From NCBI GenBank assembly GCA_023231065.1, contig JALNWE010000013.1, positions 1-55,466 on the forward strand: a stretch of DNA of 55,466 nt, given 5' to 3'. The position numbers and the translations under genes are program-made. The stretch comes from Bacteroidales bacterium. Its GTDB lineage: Bacteria > Bacteroidota > Bacteroidia > Bacteroidales > FEN-979. Positions 17,422 through 25,209 of the stretch are shown one piece after another (within the stretch, counting starts at the first letter, position 1; each line of letters opens with the position of its first letter). The notes beneath the pieces were generated by a model. That model was not told the DNA's origin. It searched no databases and saw only the letters and a program-made list of their open reading frames with translations.

Positions 17422-18423
17422 TTAATTACTTTTTTGGTCCTTTTTTCTGATAAATATTCTCACCTGTTTTTTAACCGGGTCAAGCGCGAGGATCCTCTCC
17501 CGTGAATCGGTAGCCAGATCAAGCCCTCTTGTCCCCTCTTCAAATGAAGAAGGAAATGCGACAACAGCGCTGAACTTTCCTTCGGCAGAATATATCTTGA
17601 TCCGTTCGATTCCTTTTTCACTGGTGATGAATGAGCCATCCCTGAGCAGCGTGAAATGGGAAGGGTTGCAACAACCGCAAAAACGCCCGATGCCTATGCC
17701 GGGTTCCCCCCAGCTTGTTAAAAAGGAACCATCGTAAGAGTATTTCTCCAATTCATATCTTCCGGGATTCACAACCCACAGGCTTCTATCCGGAGCTATG
17801 GCAAGGTCGAAATAGGGACTGGGAATGATGAAACCGGGAATCTTCCGTACCGGATCTTTTTCCCCGATCCGGTTGATCATATTTCCGGACAGATCGCATC
17901 GATAGACCACTTTCCTCCCGGCATCGGCAATAAAGGCAAAAGAATCCGTTACCGCTATCGAGCTGATAAAAGATTCCTCCCCAAAGCTTTTCCATGTTTT
18001 AATTTGTTTACCCGAAGCATTCCGGATTTCGATATGGTCCTCCATCCCAAGCCAGATATTCCCGTGTTTATCAACTGCAACACAGCCGGCATTTCCGGTG
18101 ATGTCAAACCTGTTTTTCAGAATGCCAGCCTGATCATAGATCTCTACCCCATTGTCCCCGGCCAGATAGATCCAGTCATTTATACCTGTGGCTAACCCAT
18201 GGATTTCTGGTAACCGGGTATGGACCTGTCTTGTTTCAATGTATGCCGTTTGTGTGGTATCTCCTTTTTTCAATGTCCTGAGATCATAAGCGTACGGATT
18301 TGTCTTTTTTTCGGGAGAGTTATAAAAAAGGTCTTTAACCATAAACAGGATTAATGCAAGCAACAGCGCCAGGGCTAAAATGATGAATGCTTTCTGTTTC
18401 ATTTTTTCCGGATATCCAGGCAA
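17422..18423 (-). CDS. Membrane-anchored NHL/six-bladed beta-propeller protein
   Basis: This 333-residue protein has an N-terminal anchor (AFIILALALLLALILFMV, residues about 11-28) and then NHL-like repeats. Cores include IHGLATGINDWIYLAGDNGVEIYD, GCVAVDKHGNIWLGME, DLAIAPDRSLWVVNPGRYELEKYS and GLDLATDSRERILALDPV, shortened here to the conserved hGhAhd...hhVhD pattern. RFCGCCNPSHFTL near residue 245 holds three cysteines close together (CGCC), which is unusual for NHL proteins. This block could bind a metal or form a disulfide. The gene overlaps the preceding propeller gene by 25 bp and lies 5 bp before the Tat ferredoxin gene. The fold is clear; the ligand is unknown. Confidence 0.75.
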   Translation of the reverse strand: MPGYPEKMKQKAFIILALALLLALILFMVKDLFYNSPEKKTNPYAYDLRTLKKGDTTQTAYIETRQVHTRLPEIHGLATGINDWIYLAGDNGVEIYDQAGILKNRFDITGNAGCVAVDKHGNIWLGMEDHIEIRNASGKQIKTWKSFGEESFISSIAVTDSFAFIADAGRKVVYRCDLSGNMINRIGEKDPVRKIPGFIIPSPYFDLAIAPDRSLWVVNPGRYELEKYSYDGSFLTSWGEPGIGIGRFCGCCNPSHFTLLRDGSFITSEKGIERIKIYSAEGKFSAVVAFPSSFEEGTRGLDLATDSRERILALDPVKKQVRIFIRKKDQKSN

Positions 18424-19835
18424 ACCAATGTTTTTGAATCACGCATCAGCAAGTAACCTCCGGTAATCGCCAATGGTCCCCAGGAGTCCTGTCCTTCTAT
18501 GATTCTTGCTTTATCGAGTATATTGAAACCAGCTGGAGAAGCTTTGGCAATGGTCATCTCTCCATCGTCGTTAAGAATGAAAAATTTTCCATCAGCATAT
18601 AAATAAGGTCCCAATCCAAACCGATCGTTCTTACCGCTGTTCATGATGATTGTCTGGCCGTTGTCTGATTTGCAGCAGACAAACTGATTACGTAGCCCCC
18701 CTGCATCTTTAGGTTGGATCCCGTATAAATACCCTTTCAACAGGATGGGTGTTTGTTGCTCGGAAGCCAGTCCTTCCATGGGTTTATATTTTTGTACGAC
18801 CGTAACCTTAAAACGGTTATTTTCTTCCTTTATTTCCAGCAGGGCAGATCCGGCGCCATATCCGGCAGTCATAAAAATATGCCCATGATCAAGGATCACA
18901 GGGGAAGGGGCTACCACGGACGGGGAAAACTCCGTGGTTTCCCATAGTATTTTTCCCTGGTCGGAACCCGTTGCTGCCACCCCGCAGATTCCTCCGATAG
19001 CACAATATATGTACATTTTTCTTCCGTCAAAAATCATAGGCATGACAGATGAATGTGACATTTTCCACTTTTTTAGGTTGGGGGCCTCCCAAACTTTTTT
19101 CCCGGTTTTGCAGTCCACTGCTACCAGCAAAGCATCGCCCCCGGCGGCCAGAATGGCGGTATCGTTATCGATCAGCGGACATTGGCCGGTGTACCAAAAG
19201 GGGATCTGGGCATTGAACTCCTTTGCCAGGTCGAGGCCCCAACGCAGGTTTCCCGTCAGGCGGTCAACGCACATTACCTGACCACGGGGGCCGATCGATA
19301 CCACATATTTATCATTAACGGCAGGAATGGTACGGGATAAACCATGATTGCGCTTTAACCGGACCTGGTAACCCCGTCGCCAGAGCTCATCCCCGGTCAA
19401 CAATGAAAAACAACGCAAAGCATCTTCCCGTTTGGTCTCGTCATAGTCAAGAAGGTAAACCCTGCCATCATATACCGCGGGGGCTGCATGTCCTTCCCCT
19501 AAAGGGATCTTCCATAGGATCCGGGGCCCGGCCTTTTCCCATTTGTCGATCAGCGGGATGTTCTCTTTACTGATGTTGTCAAAATCCGCTCCCCGGAAAC
19601 GGGGCCAGTTTGATCCCGGCAAACCGGGTATGGTTTTAAAATACGTAAAATATTCTCCGATTTTTATGGATTCCGCGTTACCTGCCGTAACCTTACCGCG
19701 GTTATCCATTCCCGGGATTGAGATCGTGAAGCCAGCAGATGGATCATGAACGAACCACCATACCATGGCGCCTGATCCAAGGACGATAAGTAAAGTGATG
19801 AGGAGGAACGATACCTTGTTTTTCAGACGGTTCAC
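18399..19835 (-). CDS. Membrane-anchored PQQ-like beta-propeller protein
   Basis: This 478-residue protein has one N-terminal membrane segment (about residues 9-28) and a PQQ-like propeller. The opening motif NWPRFRGADFDNIS near residue 77 is shared with the other operon propellers. Repeats include LRCFSLLTGDELWRRGYQ, MCVDRLTGNLRWGLD, VAVDCKTGKKVWEAP and a SDQGKILWETTEF blade. The last blades (MTIAKASPAGFNILDKA and LVCLDIRKK) are more diverged. No haem or metal motif is visible. Its start lies 46 bp after the previous propeller gene and its end overlaps the NHL gene by 25 bp, so the two are probably translationally coupled. It is likely a periplasmic, membrane-tethered partner in the redox operon. 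Confidence 0.8.
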   Translation of the reverse strand: MNRLKNKVSFLLITLLIVLGSGAMVWWFVHDPSAGFTISIPGMDNRGKVTAGNAESIKIGEYFTYFKTIPGLPGSNWPRFRGADFDNISKENIPLIDKWEKAGPRILWKIPLGEGHAAPAVYDGRVYLLDYDETKREDALRCFSLLTGDELWRRGYQVRLKRNHGLSRTIPAVNDKYVVSIGPRGQVMCVDRLTGNLRWGLDLAKEFNAQIPFWYTGQCPLIDNDTAILAAGGDALLVAVDCKTGKKVWEAPNLKKWKMSHSSVMPMIFDGRKMYIYCAIGGICGVAATGSDQGKILWETTEFSPSVVAPSPVILDHGHIFMTAGYGAGSALLEIKEENNRFKVTVVQKYKPMEGLASEQQTPILLKGYLYGIQPKDAGGLRNQFVCCKSDNGQTIIMNSGKNDRFGLGPYLYADGKFFILNDDGEMTIAKASPAGFNILDKARIIEGQDSWGPLAITGGYLLMRDSKTLVCLDIRKK

Positions 19836-19881
19836 TGGTGGATTTTTACTTCCACAAAATTAGTTGAAATACCATGTCACA

Positions 19882-21102
19882 TTACGGCTTTTTCTTCCGG
19901 ATATCATAAGCCATCAGGGCATTCCCATGCCGGATATACAAAACCCCGTCATTGATGGCAGGATGGGCAAAATGTTCCCTTGACCCATCCTTTATTTTAA
20001 AGGAACTGACCAATGCCATTTTTCCATTGTCCGGCCTGATCAGTCGCATATAACCATCTTCACCGTAACAGTATAGCAATCCGTCGGCAAAAATGACGGA
20101 ACCAACACCAAATTTCAGGGAGTCGGCAACTTTTCCGGTGGCTGCTTGAATACTTTCAAACCTTGCCGGGCGATACCGTGACCCATATAAAAAATCACCG
20201 ATCCTGATAAAACCGCTTTGCACATTCCCGGCTTTAAAATTGCGCCAGATCTCTTTGATGGAATCTCCACCGGCAGTCAGTTCAAATTTTGAAAATCCAT
20301 TTCCTCCGCGGTCATTACAATAAAGGAACCCGTCATGATACAGGGGAACATTACAATGAATATCCCCGGGCCGGTCCATGATTTGTTTCCATAATAGTTC
20401 ACCGGTTGTTGCATCCAGGCCAATCAGGTGGTGGATTGTCAGGGTGGTTATGATTTTCCGGTTATTATGACAGATTAAAGCAGGAGAGCAATAAGCCGCG
20501 GAATCGCCCATAGCTTTCGATTTCCAGATTAGTTTACCATCTAAGCGGTCAAGGGCAACTAAATTGGTATCGACTCCACCTGGAGCACAATACACTTTAT
20601 TATCGTCGATCAGCAACGATCCGGCATTCCCGAACCTGATGTTGGTCCCATGAAGATCACCGATCATATCAACCGACCATTTTTTCTTTCCAGTTGTGGT
20701 TTCCAGGCACAGGATCTGGCCCATACTGGAACAATAATATAAGAGATCGCCGGTAATGGTCGGAGTAGAACGTGGTCCCGGAAAATTTTCAGTCCATTCG
20801 GGGCCGGTCGGTGTTTTCCAGATTAATTTTCCGGTTTTATCGAAAGCCAAAATATTACCGGTACTATCAAGTTCACTGGCAAGATAGACCCTGTCGGCAG
20901 TGATCACCGGAGAGCTGAACCCGTTACCGACACTGTCGGCGCGCCAAAGTAAGGTTGGACCCTCCCCGGGCCAGTTTTCCAGCAGATCCGTTTCCGGATA
21001 GATACCATCGCGTGAAGGACCACGGAATTGGGAAATGGTTTGGGAAAAGAGAGAAAAAGACAGGCTCAGGAGAAGCAGGAAAAAAGAAAGGAAGCGGATC
21101 AT
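19882..21102 (-). CDS. Secreted PQQ-like beta-propeller protein, paralogue A
   Basis: This 406-residue protein starts with a signal peptide (RFLSFFLLLLSLSFSLFSQ). The family opening motif follows: ISQFRGPSRDGIYPE, then LLENWPGEGPTLLWRADSVGNG. The rest is a PQQ-like propeller with cores such as LAFDKTGKLIWKTPTG, LCLETTTGKKKWSVDM, VALDRLDGKLIWKSKAMG and IGLDATTGELLWKQ. It is a close paralogue of the protein encoded at 21389-22603, colinear over the whole length including the YCSPALI and IYPE blocks. The truncated copy at 21128-21379 lies between them. The pair points to tandem duplication. The FRGPxRDGIYPE opening also occurs in many planctomycete and Bacteroidota PQQ-like proteins of unknown role. 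Confidence 0.85.
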   Translation of the reverse strand: MIRFLSFFLLLLSLSFSLFSQTISQFRGPSRDGIYPETDLLENWPGEGPTLLWRADSVGNGFSSPVITADRVYLASELDSTGNILAFDKTGKLIWKTPTGPEWTENFPGPRSTPTITGDLLYYCSSMGQILCLETTTGKKKWSVDMIGDLHGTNIRFGNAGSLLIDDNKVYCAPGGVDTNLVALDRLDGKLIWKSKAMGDSAAYCSPALICHNNRKIITTLTIHHLIGLDATTGELLWKQIMDRPGDIHCNVPLYHDGFLYCNDRGGNGFSKFELTAGGDSIKEIWRNFKAGNVQSGFIRIGDFLYGSRYRPARFESIQAATGKVADSLKFGVGSVIFADGLLYCYGEDGYMRLIRPDNGKMALVSSFKIKDGSREHFAHPAINDGVLYIRHGNALMAYDIRKKKP

Positions 21103-21127
21103 AATGGATGATTTAAATTGTATGCCA

Positions 21128-21379
21128 TCAGTTGCTGCTATCCTTCATGCCGGTCACATAAATCGCATTCCCGTCACATACGGCTGAAGAATATCCTTTA
21201 CCAATGTCCGATGCGGGCCACAGTAATGCAGGCCCCTTTTCCGGCCAGCTCGTCAGTAACCCCTTTCCCGGATATATGTCGCTTCGTTCCGGTCCGCGCC
21301 ACTGAGCATTTACCTGAGAAAAAAGTTGAAAAGAATAAAAAATGATTATAAAGAAAACCGAAAACCGAAATGACCTCAT
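21128..21379 (-). pseudogene. Truncated PQQ-like beta-propeller paralogue
   Basis: This 83-codon frame keeps a signal peptide (FIIIFYSFQLFSQ) and the family opening (NAQWRGPERSDIYPG, LLTSWPEKGPALLW, DIGKGYSSAVCDGNAIYVTG). It then stops at TGA after MKDSSN, where the full paralogues continue for more than 300 residues. Only 25 bp separate the stop from the next gene, so the remainder has been deleted rather than frameshifted. It could be a relic of the tandem duplication that made its two neighbours, or it could still be secreted as a short peptide. The signal peptide and start are intact. Confidence 0.7.
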
Positions 21380-21388
21380 CTGGGACCT

Positions 21389-22603
21389 TTAATTTTTAAT
21401 ATCATAAACCATTATTGAGTTCCCATGCCGGACATATAAACGGCCATTTTTAATGACCAGGTGTGCCCAATGCTGATCAGAGCCATAGGGTACTTTAAAG
21501 GCGCTGATTTTCTTAAAACTATTGGCTTCCGGTCGAACAAGCGCAATTTCGCCATTATCGCCATAGCAGTATAACATATCATCAGCGCTTATGATATTTC
21601 CCCTGCCTGTAATTTTTTCTGAATACATATCCACTCCGGTTTTCCAATCAACACAATACCAGGATTTGCCGTTATCATCAGATCCGAATAATTTTCCATT
21701 GATCAGCACTGCCCCTGCCATCCGGTTCCCGATGGAAGTGTTTCTCCATACTTCCCGGATTGAACTACCGTCGGGTGAGAGCTTTAACTGTACGCCGCCT
21801 CTGCCGTACCCCGAAACACAATAGACCGATCCATCATGGAAAATAGGGGTGTTGGCATGCACCGAATAGGTGTTGGGTTGGTCGTGGCTCCATAAAAACT
21901 TCCCGGTACCGGCATCGATCCCGATAATGGAATTGGCGGTGTGGGTCACCAGGATTTCATGGTCTGGCAGGGTGATCAGCGCCGGGGAACAATAAGCGCT
22001 TTCTTCCCCTTTGGCAGCACATTTCCAGATTAGTTTCCCGGTATTTTTATCCAGGGCAATAACATTATATACAGTTCCTCCTGGGGTACAGAACAACTTG
22101 TTCCCATCAATCAAAAGATTTTCGGTCACGCCCCAGCGTATGTTCGGCGCCTGGTAGTCTTTCAGGATATCAATTGTCCAGACCAGCGCGCCGTCAGTAG
22201 TAGAACGGCATACCAGTTTTCCCATTCCGCTTAAAAGATATATTTTGCCCTCACAGATCAAAGGGGTACTTCGCACACCGGGCCAGCTTTCAGTCCATTC
22301 TTCGCCATAGGGTACTTTCCATAGTAATTTCCCGTTCAGATCAAAGGAAAAAATATACCCGATCCCGTTGATCGTTCCGGCCGTATAAACCCGATCGCCG
22401 GTGACTGCTGCTGATGCATGGCCTTCCCCCAGGCTATCAAAATGCCAAAGCAGGGCAGGTCCACTGGCAGGCCAGGATTTCAGCAAGCCACTTTCCGGAT
22501 AGATGCCATCGCGATCGGGACCGCCCCATTGGGCAAAATCCTGCGAAATGCCTTGCAGAAAAAGCAACAGAAATGCCCATGATAAGTAAAGAATTCTTCT
22601 CAT
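21389..22603 (-). CDS. Secreted PQQ-like beta-propeller protein, paralogue B (first gene of the redox operon)
   Basis: This 404-residue protein has a signal peptide (LYLSWAFLLLFLQGISQ), the opening motif FAQWGGPDRDGIYPE and LLKSWPASGPALLWHFDSLGEG. The propeller repeats include FSFDLNGKLLWKVPYG, VCRSTTDGALVWTID, IALDKNTGKLIWKC and IGIDAGTGKFLWSHD. It ends MVYDIKN, like the MAYDIRKK end of paralogue A, so the two are full-length duplicates of one ancestor. No gene lies upstream on the same strand for about 2 kb, and a promoter-like sequence lies just before the ATG. I therefore take it as the first cistron of the operon that runs to about 4.5 kb. The cofactor or ligand is unknown. Confidence 0.85.
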   Translation of the reverse strand: MRRILYLSWAFLLLFLQGISQDFAQWGGPDRDGIYPESGLLKSWPASGPALLWHFDSLGEGHASAAVTGDRVYTAGTINGIGYIFSFDLNGKLLWKVPYGEEWTESWPGVRSTPLICEGKIYLLSGMGKLVCRSTTDGALVWTIDILKDYQAPNIRWGVTENLLIDGNKLFCTPGGTVYNVIALDKNTGKLIWKCAAKGEESAYCSPALITLPDHEILVTHTANSIIGIDAGTGKFLWSHDQPNTYSVHANTPIFHDGSVYCVSGYGRGGVQLKLSPDGSSIREVWRNTSIGNRMAGAVLINGKLFGSDDNGKSWYCVDWKTGVDMYSEKITGRGNIISADDMLYCYGDNGEIALVRPEANSFKKISAFKVPYGSDQHWAHLVIKNGRLYVRHGNSIMVYDIKN

Positions 22604-22634
22604 ACTATATATCGATAAATATTGAATCCCCTCC

Positions 22635-22664
22635 GAAAACTATTTTTCACCGCCAAGTCGCAAA
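22635..22664 (-). promoter_or_regulatory. Probable promoter of the long redox operon
   Basis: On the minus strand TTTG (22661-22664) is followed after 18 bases by TAGTTTTC (22635-22642), one mismatch from TAnnTTTG. The start point would fall near 22628, about 25 bases before the ATG at 22603. The spacer holds part of a GTCGC/GGCGG repeat-like stretch. Confidence 0.4.
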
Positions 22665-22721
22665 AGTGCGAAATTTTAAATAATTGAATATGATATATTT
22701 GCGTCTTAGCGTCTTCGTAGT
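22649..22721. repeat. Degenerate GCGTCTTA / CGCCAAGTCGC intergenic repeat
   Basis: Within the 288-bp gap between divergent genes, CACCGCCAAGTCGCAAAAGTG near 22648 and GCGTCTTAGCGTCTTCG near 22703-22719 are built from the same GCGTCTT/AAGACGC-like words in opposite orientation. This resembles the short repeats often seen between Bacteroidota genes. The rest of the gap shows no reading frame; it holds the promoters of the two divergent genes. Confidence 0.4.
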
Positions 22722-22891
22722 AAAAATAAAGATTTGGTATTCGGAACAGGCTCAATAGTATTTGAATTAACCATCAAAAATAAGAATTATTTCATCGTTC
22801 TAAAATTTCTTCTTGTTGTAAAGAAGCTGTTGCCCCATCGACTTCCTTTTTATAATATTTCCTACTTTTACCTTTTAATTCGATCGGATAT

Positions 22892-23335
22892 ATGAAAGCT
22901 CAACTTCTCCTCACAACAATTTTATTATTAAGTTGCGGGGTTTCCATGGCACAGGGTTATCAGACTCAGCAACCGCAGCGGCAGCCTCAGAAGGAAGTCA
23001 CAACGGCTGAAAGGGCCAAAAGTTTTATCGATAGGATAGCGCCAAAAATGGATTTGACAAAAGGGCAAAAGGATTCGCTGACCACTATTTTTACCCAGTT
23101 CATTGATGATGTTGAAAAATACCGGGCTGAGAATAATGGTAAGGTTATTATTTATATGCAAAAGATCCGTGACGATAAAGTAAAAGCCCTCTTACGTAAT
23201 GAAACCAAGTATAATAAATATCTGGACATCATGGATGACATCAAAAATCAACGGAATCCGCAACAAAATCCAGAGCAGCAGCGGCCATCAGGCCCACCTC
23301 CCAATGGGGGCAGTGGTAGCCGGGGGCCATCTTAA
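22892..23335 (+). CDS. Small secreted protein, possibly Spy/CpxP-like
   Basis: This 147-residue protein has a signal peptide (MKAQLLLTTILLLSCGVSMAQ). A glutamine/proline-rich stretch follows, then a helical core of about 75 residues (RAKSFIDRIAPKMDLTKGQKDS, KYRAENNGK, MQKIRDDKVKALL), and it ends in a low-complexity QNPEQQRPSGPPPNGG tail. The core is spaced like the long helices of LTXXQ/Spy-CpxP proteins (DLTKGQKDSL resembling an LTxxQ motif), periplasmic chaperones or metal-stress sensors. The match is weak and I would call it Spy-like only tentatively. The gene has a TACTTTTA box about 22 bp before the ATG and is not part of an operon. Confidence 0.6.
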   Translation: MKAQLLLTTILLLSCGVSMAQGYQTQQPQRQPQKEVTTAERAKSFIDRIAPKMDLTKGQKDSLTTIFTQFIDDVEKYRAENNGKVIIYMQKIRDDKVKALLRNETKYNKYLDIMDDIKNQRNPQQNPEQQRPSGPPPNGGSGSRGPS

Positions 23336-23432
23336 AAATCAAAGATGCGGATCTCCGCTTTAAAGGCAATTTTCGTGGGTTAATCACATCTTGAAATCAA
23401 TACTATAAAAATGAATTTTGCCTTCGATACCC

Positions 23433-23480
23433 AGGGGATCATTCCCCTTGAAGATCAGGGATCAATTTATTCCACTGTCA
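23433..23480. terminator. Inverted repeats between convergent genes
   Basis: The 192-bp gap between two convergent genes contains AGGGGA-tcat-TCCCCT (23433-23448) and a wider AGGGATC ... GATCCCT pair just after it. These probably form the shared, bidirectional terminator. No T-tract is adjacent. The only open frame in the gap is 26 codons with no supporting signals. Confidence 0.4.
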
Positions 23481-23527
23481 GGATCCCTTAACGATGATCC
23501 TGTCCTGATCAACAAAAGCTTCCTGAT

Positions 23528-24697
23528 TTATATTTTGATCCTGTGGCGGCTATAATACGGGAGAGTAACTGTAAAAAACAGGAACAATCCGACCGCGCAG
23601 ATTCCCGAACAAAACAGGAATGCAGCGGGTAAAGAAAGATATTGTGCGATCACGCCAACCACCACCATGCCCAATCCCATCCCGACATCCACCGAAATAA
23701 AAACAGTAGAATTGGCCGCGCCTCTGTGACTTGAATCAACCATGTTGTTTACCATTGTCTGAAACGATGGAAAGACAACCCCATTTCCAACACCCAGGAT
23801 GATGGCTGACAGATAATATCCGGTTGGAGTTTGCCATAATGCCAGCATAGGGAATCCAATGATGAGGAGTAACAGGCAAATCCCGATAATCCATCGGGGA
23901 CCTTTCCGGTCAAGGGATTTCCCGGCGACAAAACGGGAGCTTATGACCCCCAGCGCGTAAATGAAAAAGAATCCTGAAGGATTGGGCATTCCGGTTTCCT
24001 GGCCGTAAAGGGAAACGAACGACAGCAAACCTCCATAACTGAAAATGATCACTAAAAGGTTGATGGAAGGGAGAATCGAAGTTGGTTCTATTAACTGATT
24101 CCACTTGAACCGGGCGATCCTCTTTTTTACATGATAATTGGAGTACCGTATCCTGGCGGCACAGCCCATACTTATGAAACCGATCAGGGATCCGGATAGG
24201 AACATGGCTTCATAGCCTCCGTGTTGAAAAATGAACGAACCCACGAGCGGGCCAATAGCCATTCCCAGGGTGGTAGAAATACCAAAAAAACCATATCCCT
24301 GGCCTCTTTTCCCCGAAGGGACGATATCGCCGGCAAAGGTGGAATTCGAAGTGGTTGTCATACCCCAGGTTAGTCCATGAACAAACCGTATGAGGGTAAT
24401 CACCAATACGGAAGTAGCCAGCAGGTATGTATTAAAAATCAAAGCATAAATAAAGAGAGAAGTTAAAAAGATGGTGCGTCTTCCCAGGCGGTCGAGGCCA
24501 AAACCACATACCGGACGGATGAACACGGCAGCAATGGTATAGCAGGCCATGACCAGTCCTACCGTGCTGTTATTGGCCTTAAGGTTCCCTGAGATAAACA
24601 CAGGCAAGGTAGAAATCAGGGAATAATAAGCACAACACATTAAAAAATTGGACAACACAAGCAGGAAAAAATCGCGGGTCCACAATTTTTCTTCCAT
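23528..24697 (-). CDS. MFS transporter
   Basis: This 389-residue protein has twelve predicted membrane segments and the MFS loop 2-3 motif (GFGLDRLGRRTIFL, about residues 65-78). An equivalent in the second half is AGKSLDRKGPRWIIG. GQGYGFFGISTTLGMAIGP around residues 135-155 is a typical segment-4/5 motif of drug or sugar exporters in the arabinose-efflux (AraJ/YdhP) group. Bacteroidota genomes have many such paralogues, and the substrate cannot be read from sequence. It stands alone, convergent with the small secreted protein gene and divergent from the SRPBCC gene. Confidence 0.85.
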   Translation of the reverse strand: MEEKLWTRDFFLLVLSNFLMCCAYYSLISTLPVFISGNLKANNSTVGLVMACYTIAAVFIRPVCGFGLDRLGRRTIFLTSLFIYALIFNTYLLATSVLVITLIRFVHGLTWGMTTTSNSTFAGDIVPSGKRGQGYGFFGISTTLGMAIGPLVGSFIFQHGGYEAMFLSGSLIGFISMGCAARIRYSNYHVKKRIARFKWNQLIEPTSILPSINLLVIIFSYGGLLSFVSLYGQETGMPNPSGFFFIYALGVISSRFVAGKSLDRKGPRWIIGICLLLLIIGFPMLALWQTPTGYYLSAIILGVGNGVVFPSFQTMVNNMVDSSHRGAANSTVFISVDVGMGLGMVVVGVIAQYLSLPAAFLFCSGICAVGLFLFFTVTLPYYSRHRIKI

Positions 24698-24780
24698 TCG
24701 TCAGATCGTACTTTGAAGTAAGCCAAATAAAAAGTGGGACAAAATTACTAATAGTTGAAGATATGGTTGATAAATCCTGC

Positions 24781-24788
24781 TATCTTTG
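24781..24788 (+). promoter_or_regulatory. -7 promoter element of the SRPBCC gene
   Basis: TATCTTTG is a perfect TAnnTTTG box 28 bases before the ATG at 24816. A TTG at the -33 position is poorly spaced. Because a TTG codon at 24786 lies within this box, it is unlikely to be the translation start. Confidence 0.45.
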
Positions 24789-24815
24789 ATTCTGATTGAC
24801 CAGAGAAAACCCGTT

Positions 24816-25196
24816 ATGAAAGATTTTAAAAAATATTATCTCATTCCGGCGCCGCCCGAAGATGTGTATCATGCCATCACCAATCCGGTCACAATCCGTT
24901 TGTGGACCGGCGAACCTGCTGAAATGTCAACCGAACCCGGATCAGAATTTTCCCTCTGGGAAGGAAGTATCACAGGGCAGAACCTGGCATTTGAAGAGGG
25001 GAAAAAAATAGTTCAGGAATGGTATTTTGGCGATCGGCCCGAAAGATCCATTGTTACCATTACGCTTCATCCTCATTCACAGGGTACCTCTGCCGAGCTT
25101 CATCATACCAACATCCCCGATGAGGATTTTACCGAAATCACACAGGGATGGACCCATAATTATTTTGGGTCGCTGATAGATTTTTACCGCGATTAG
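24816..25196 (+). CDS. SRPBCC/AHSA1-family protein
   Basis: This 126-residue cytosolic protein has the START/Bet v1-like AHSA1 (SRPBCC) pattern. It opens KKYYLIPAPPEDVYHAITNP, then has a W-T-G block, FSLWEGSITGQNLAFEEGKKI with QEW, strands VTITLHPHSQGTSAELHHTNIP, and the C-terminal helix ITQGWTHNYFGSLIDFY. The GW..Y..L helix is diagnostic of the Aha1-C-like subgroup. Such proteins bind hydrophobic ligands or act as cochaperone-like modules; most bacterial ones have no assigned function. I chose the ATG at 24816 because the upstream TTG lies in the promoter box. It is convergent with the gene at 25210. Confidence 0.8.
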   Translation: MKDFKKYYLIPAPPEDVYHAITNPVTIRLWTGEPAEMSTEPGSEFSLWEGSITGQNLAFEEGKKIVQEWYFGDRPERSIVTITLHPHSQGTSAELHHTNIPDEDFTEITQGWTHNYFGSLIDFYRD

Positions 25197-25209
25197 ACAA
25201 GATAGCAGA

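Noticed and set aside
8565..22603. The PQQ-like propellers as true quinoprotein dehydrogenases
   Set aside because: No haem CxxCH motif, no clear active-site Asp or Ca ligands, and no PQQ synthesis genes are visible. The repeats alone do not show cofactor binding.
23411..23491. A 26-codon frame in the gap between convergent genes
   Set aside because: It has no supporting signal, no family match and lies among terminator-like inverted repeats.
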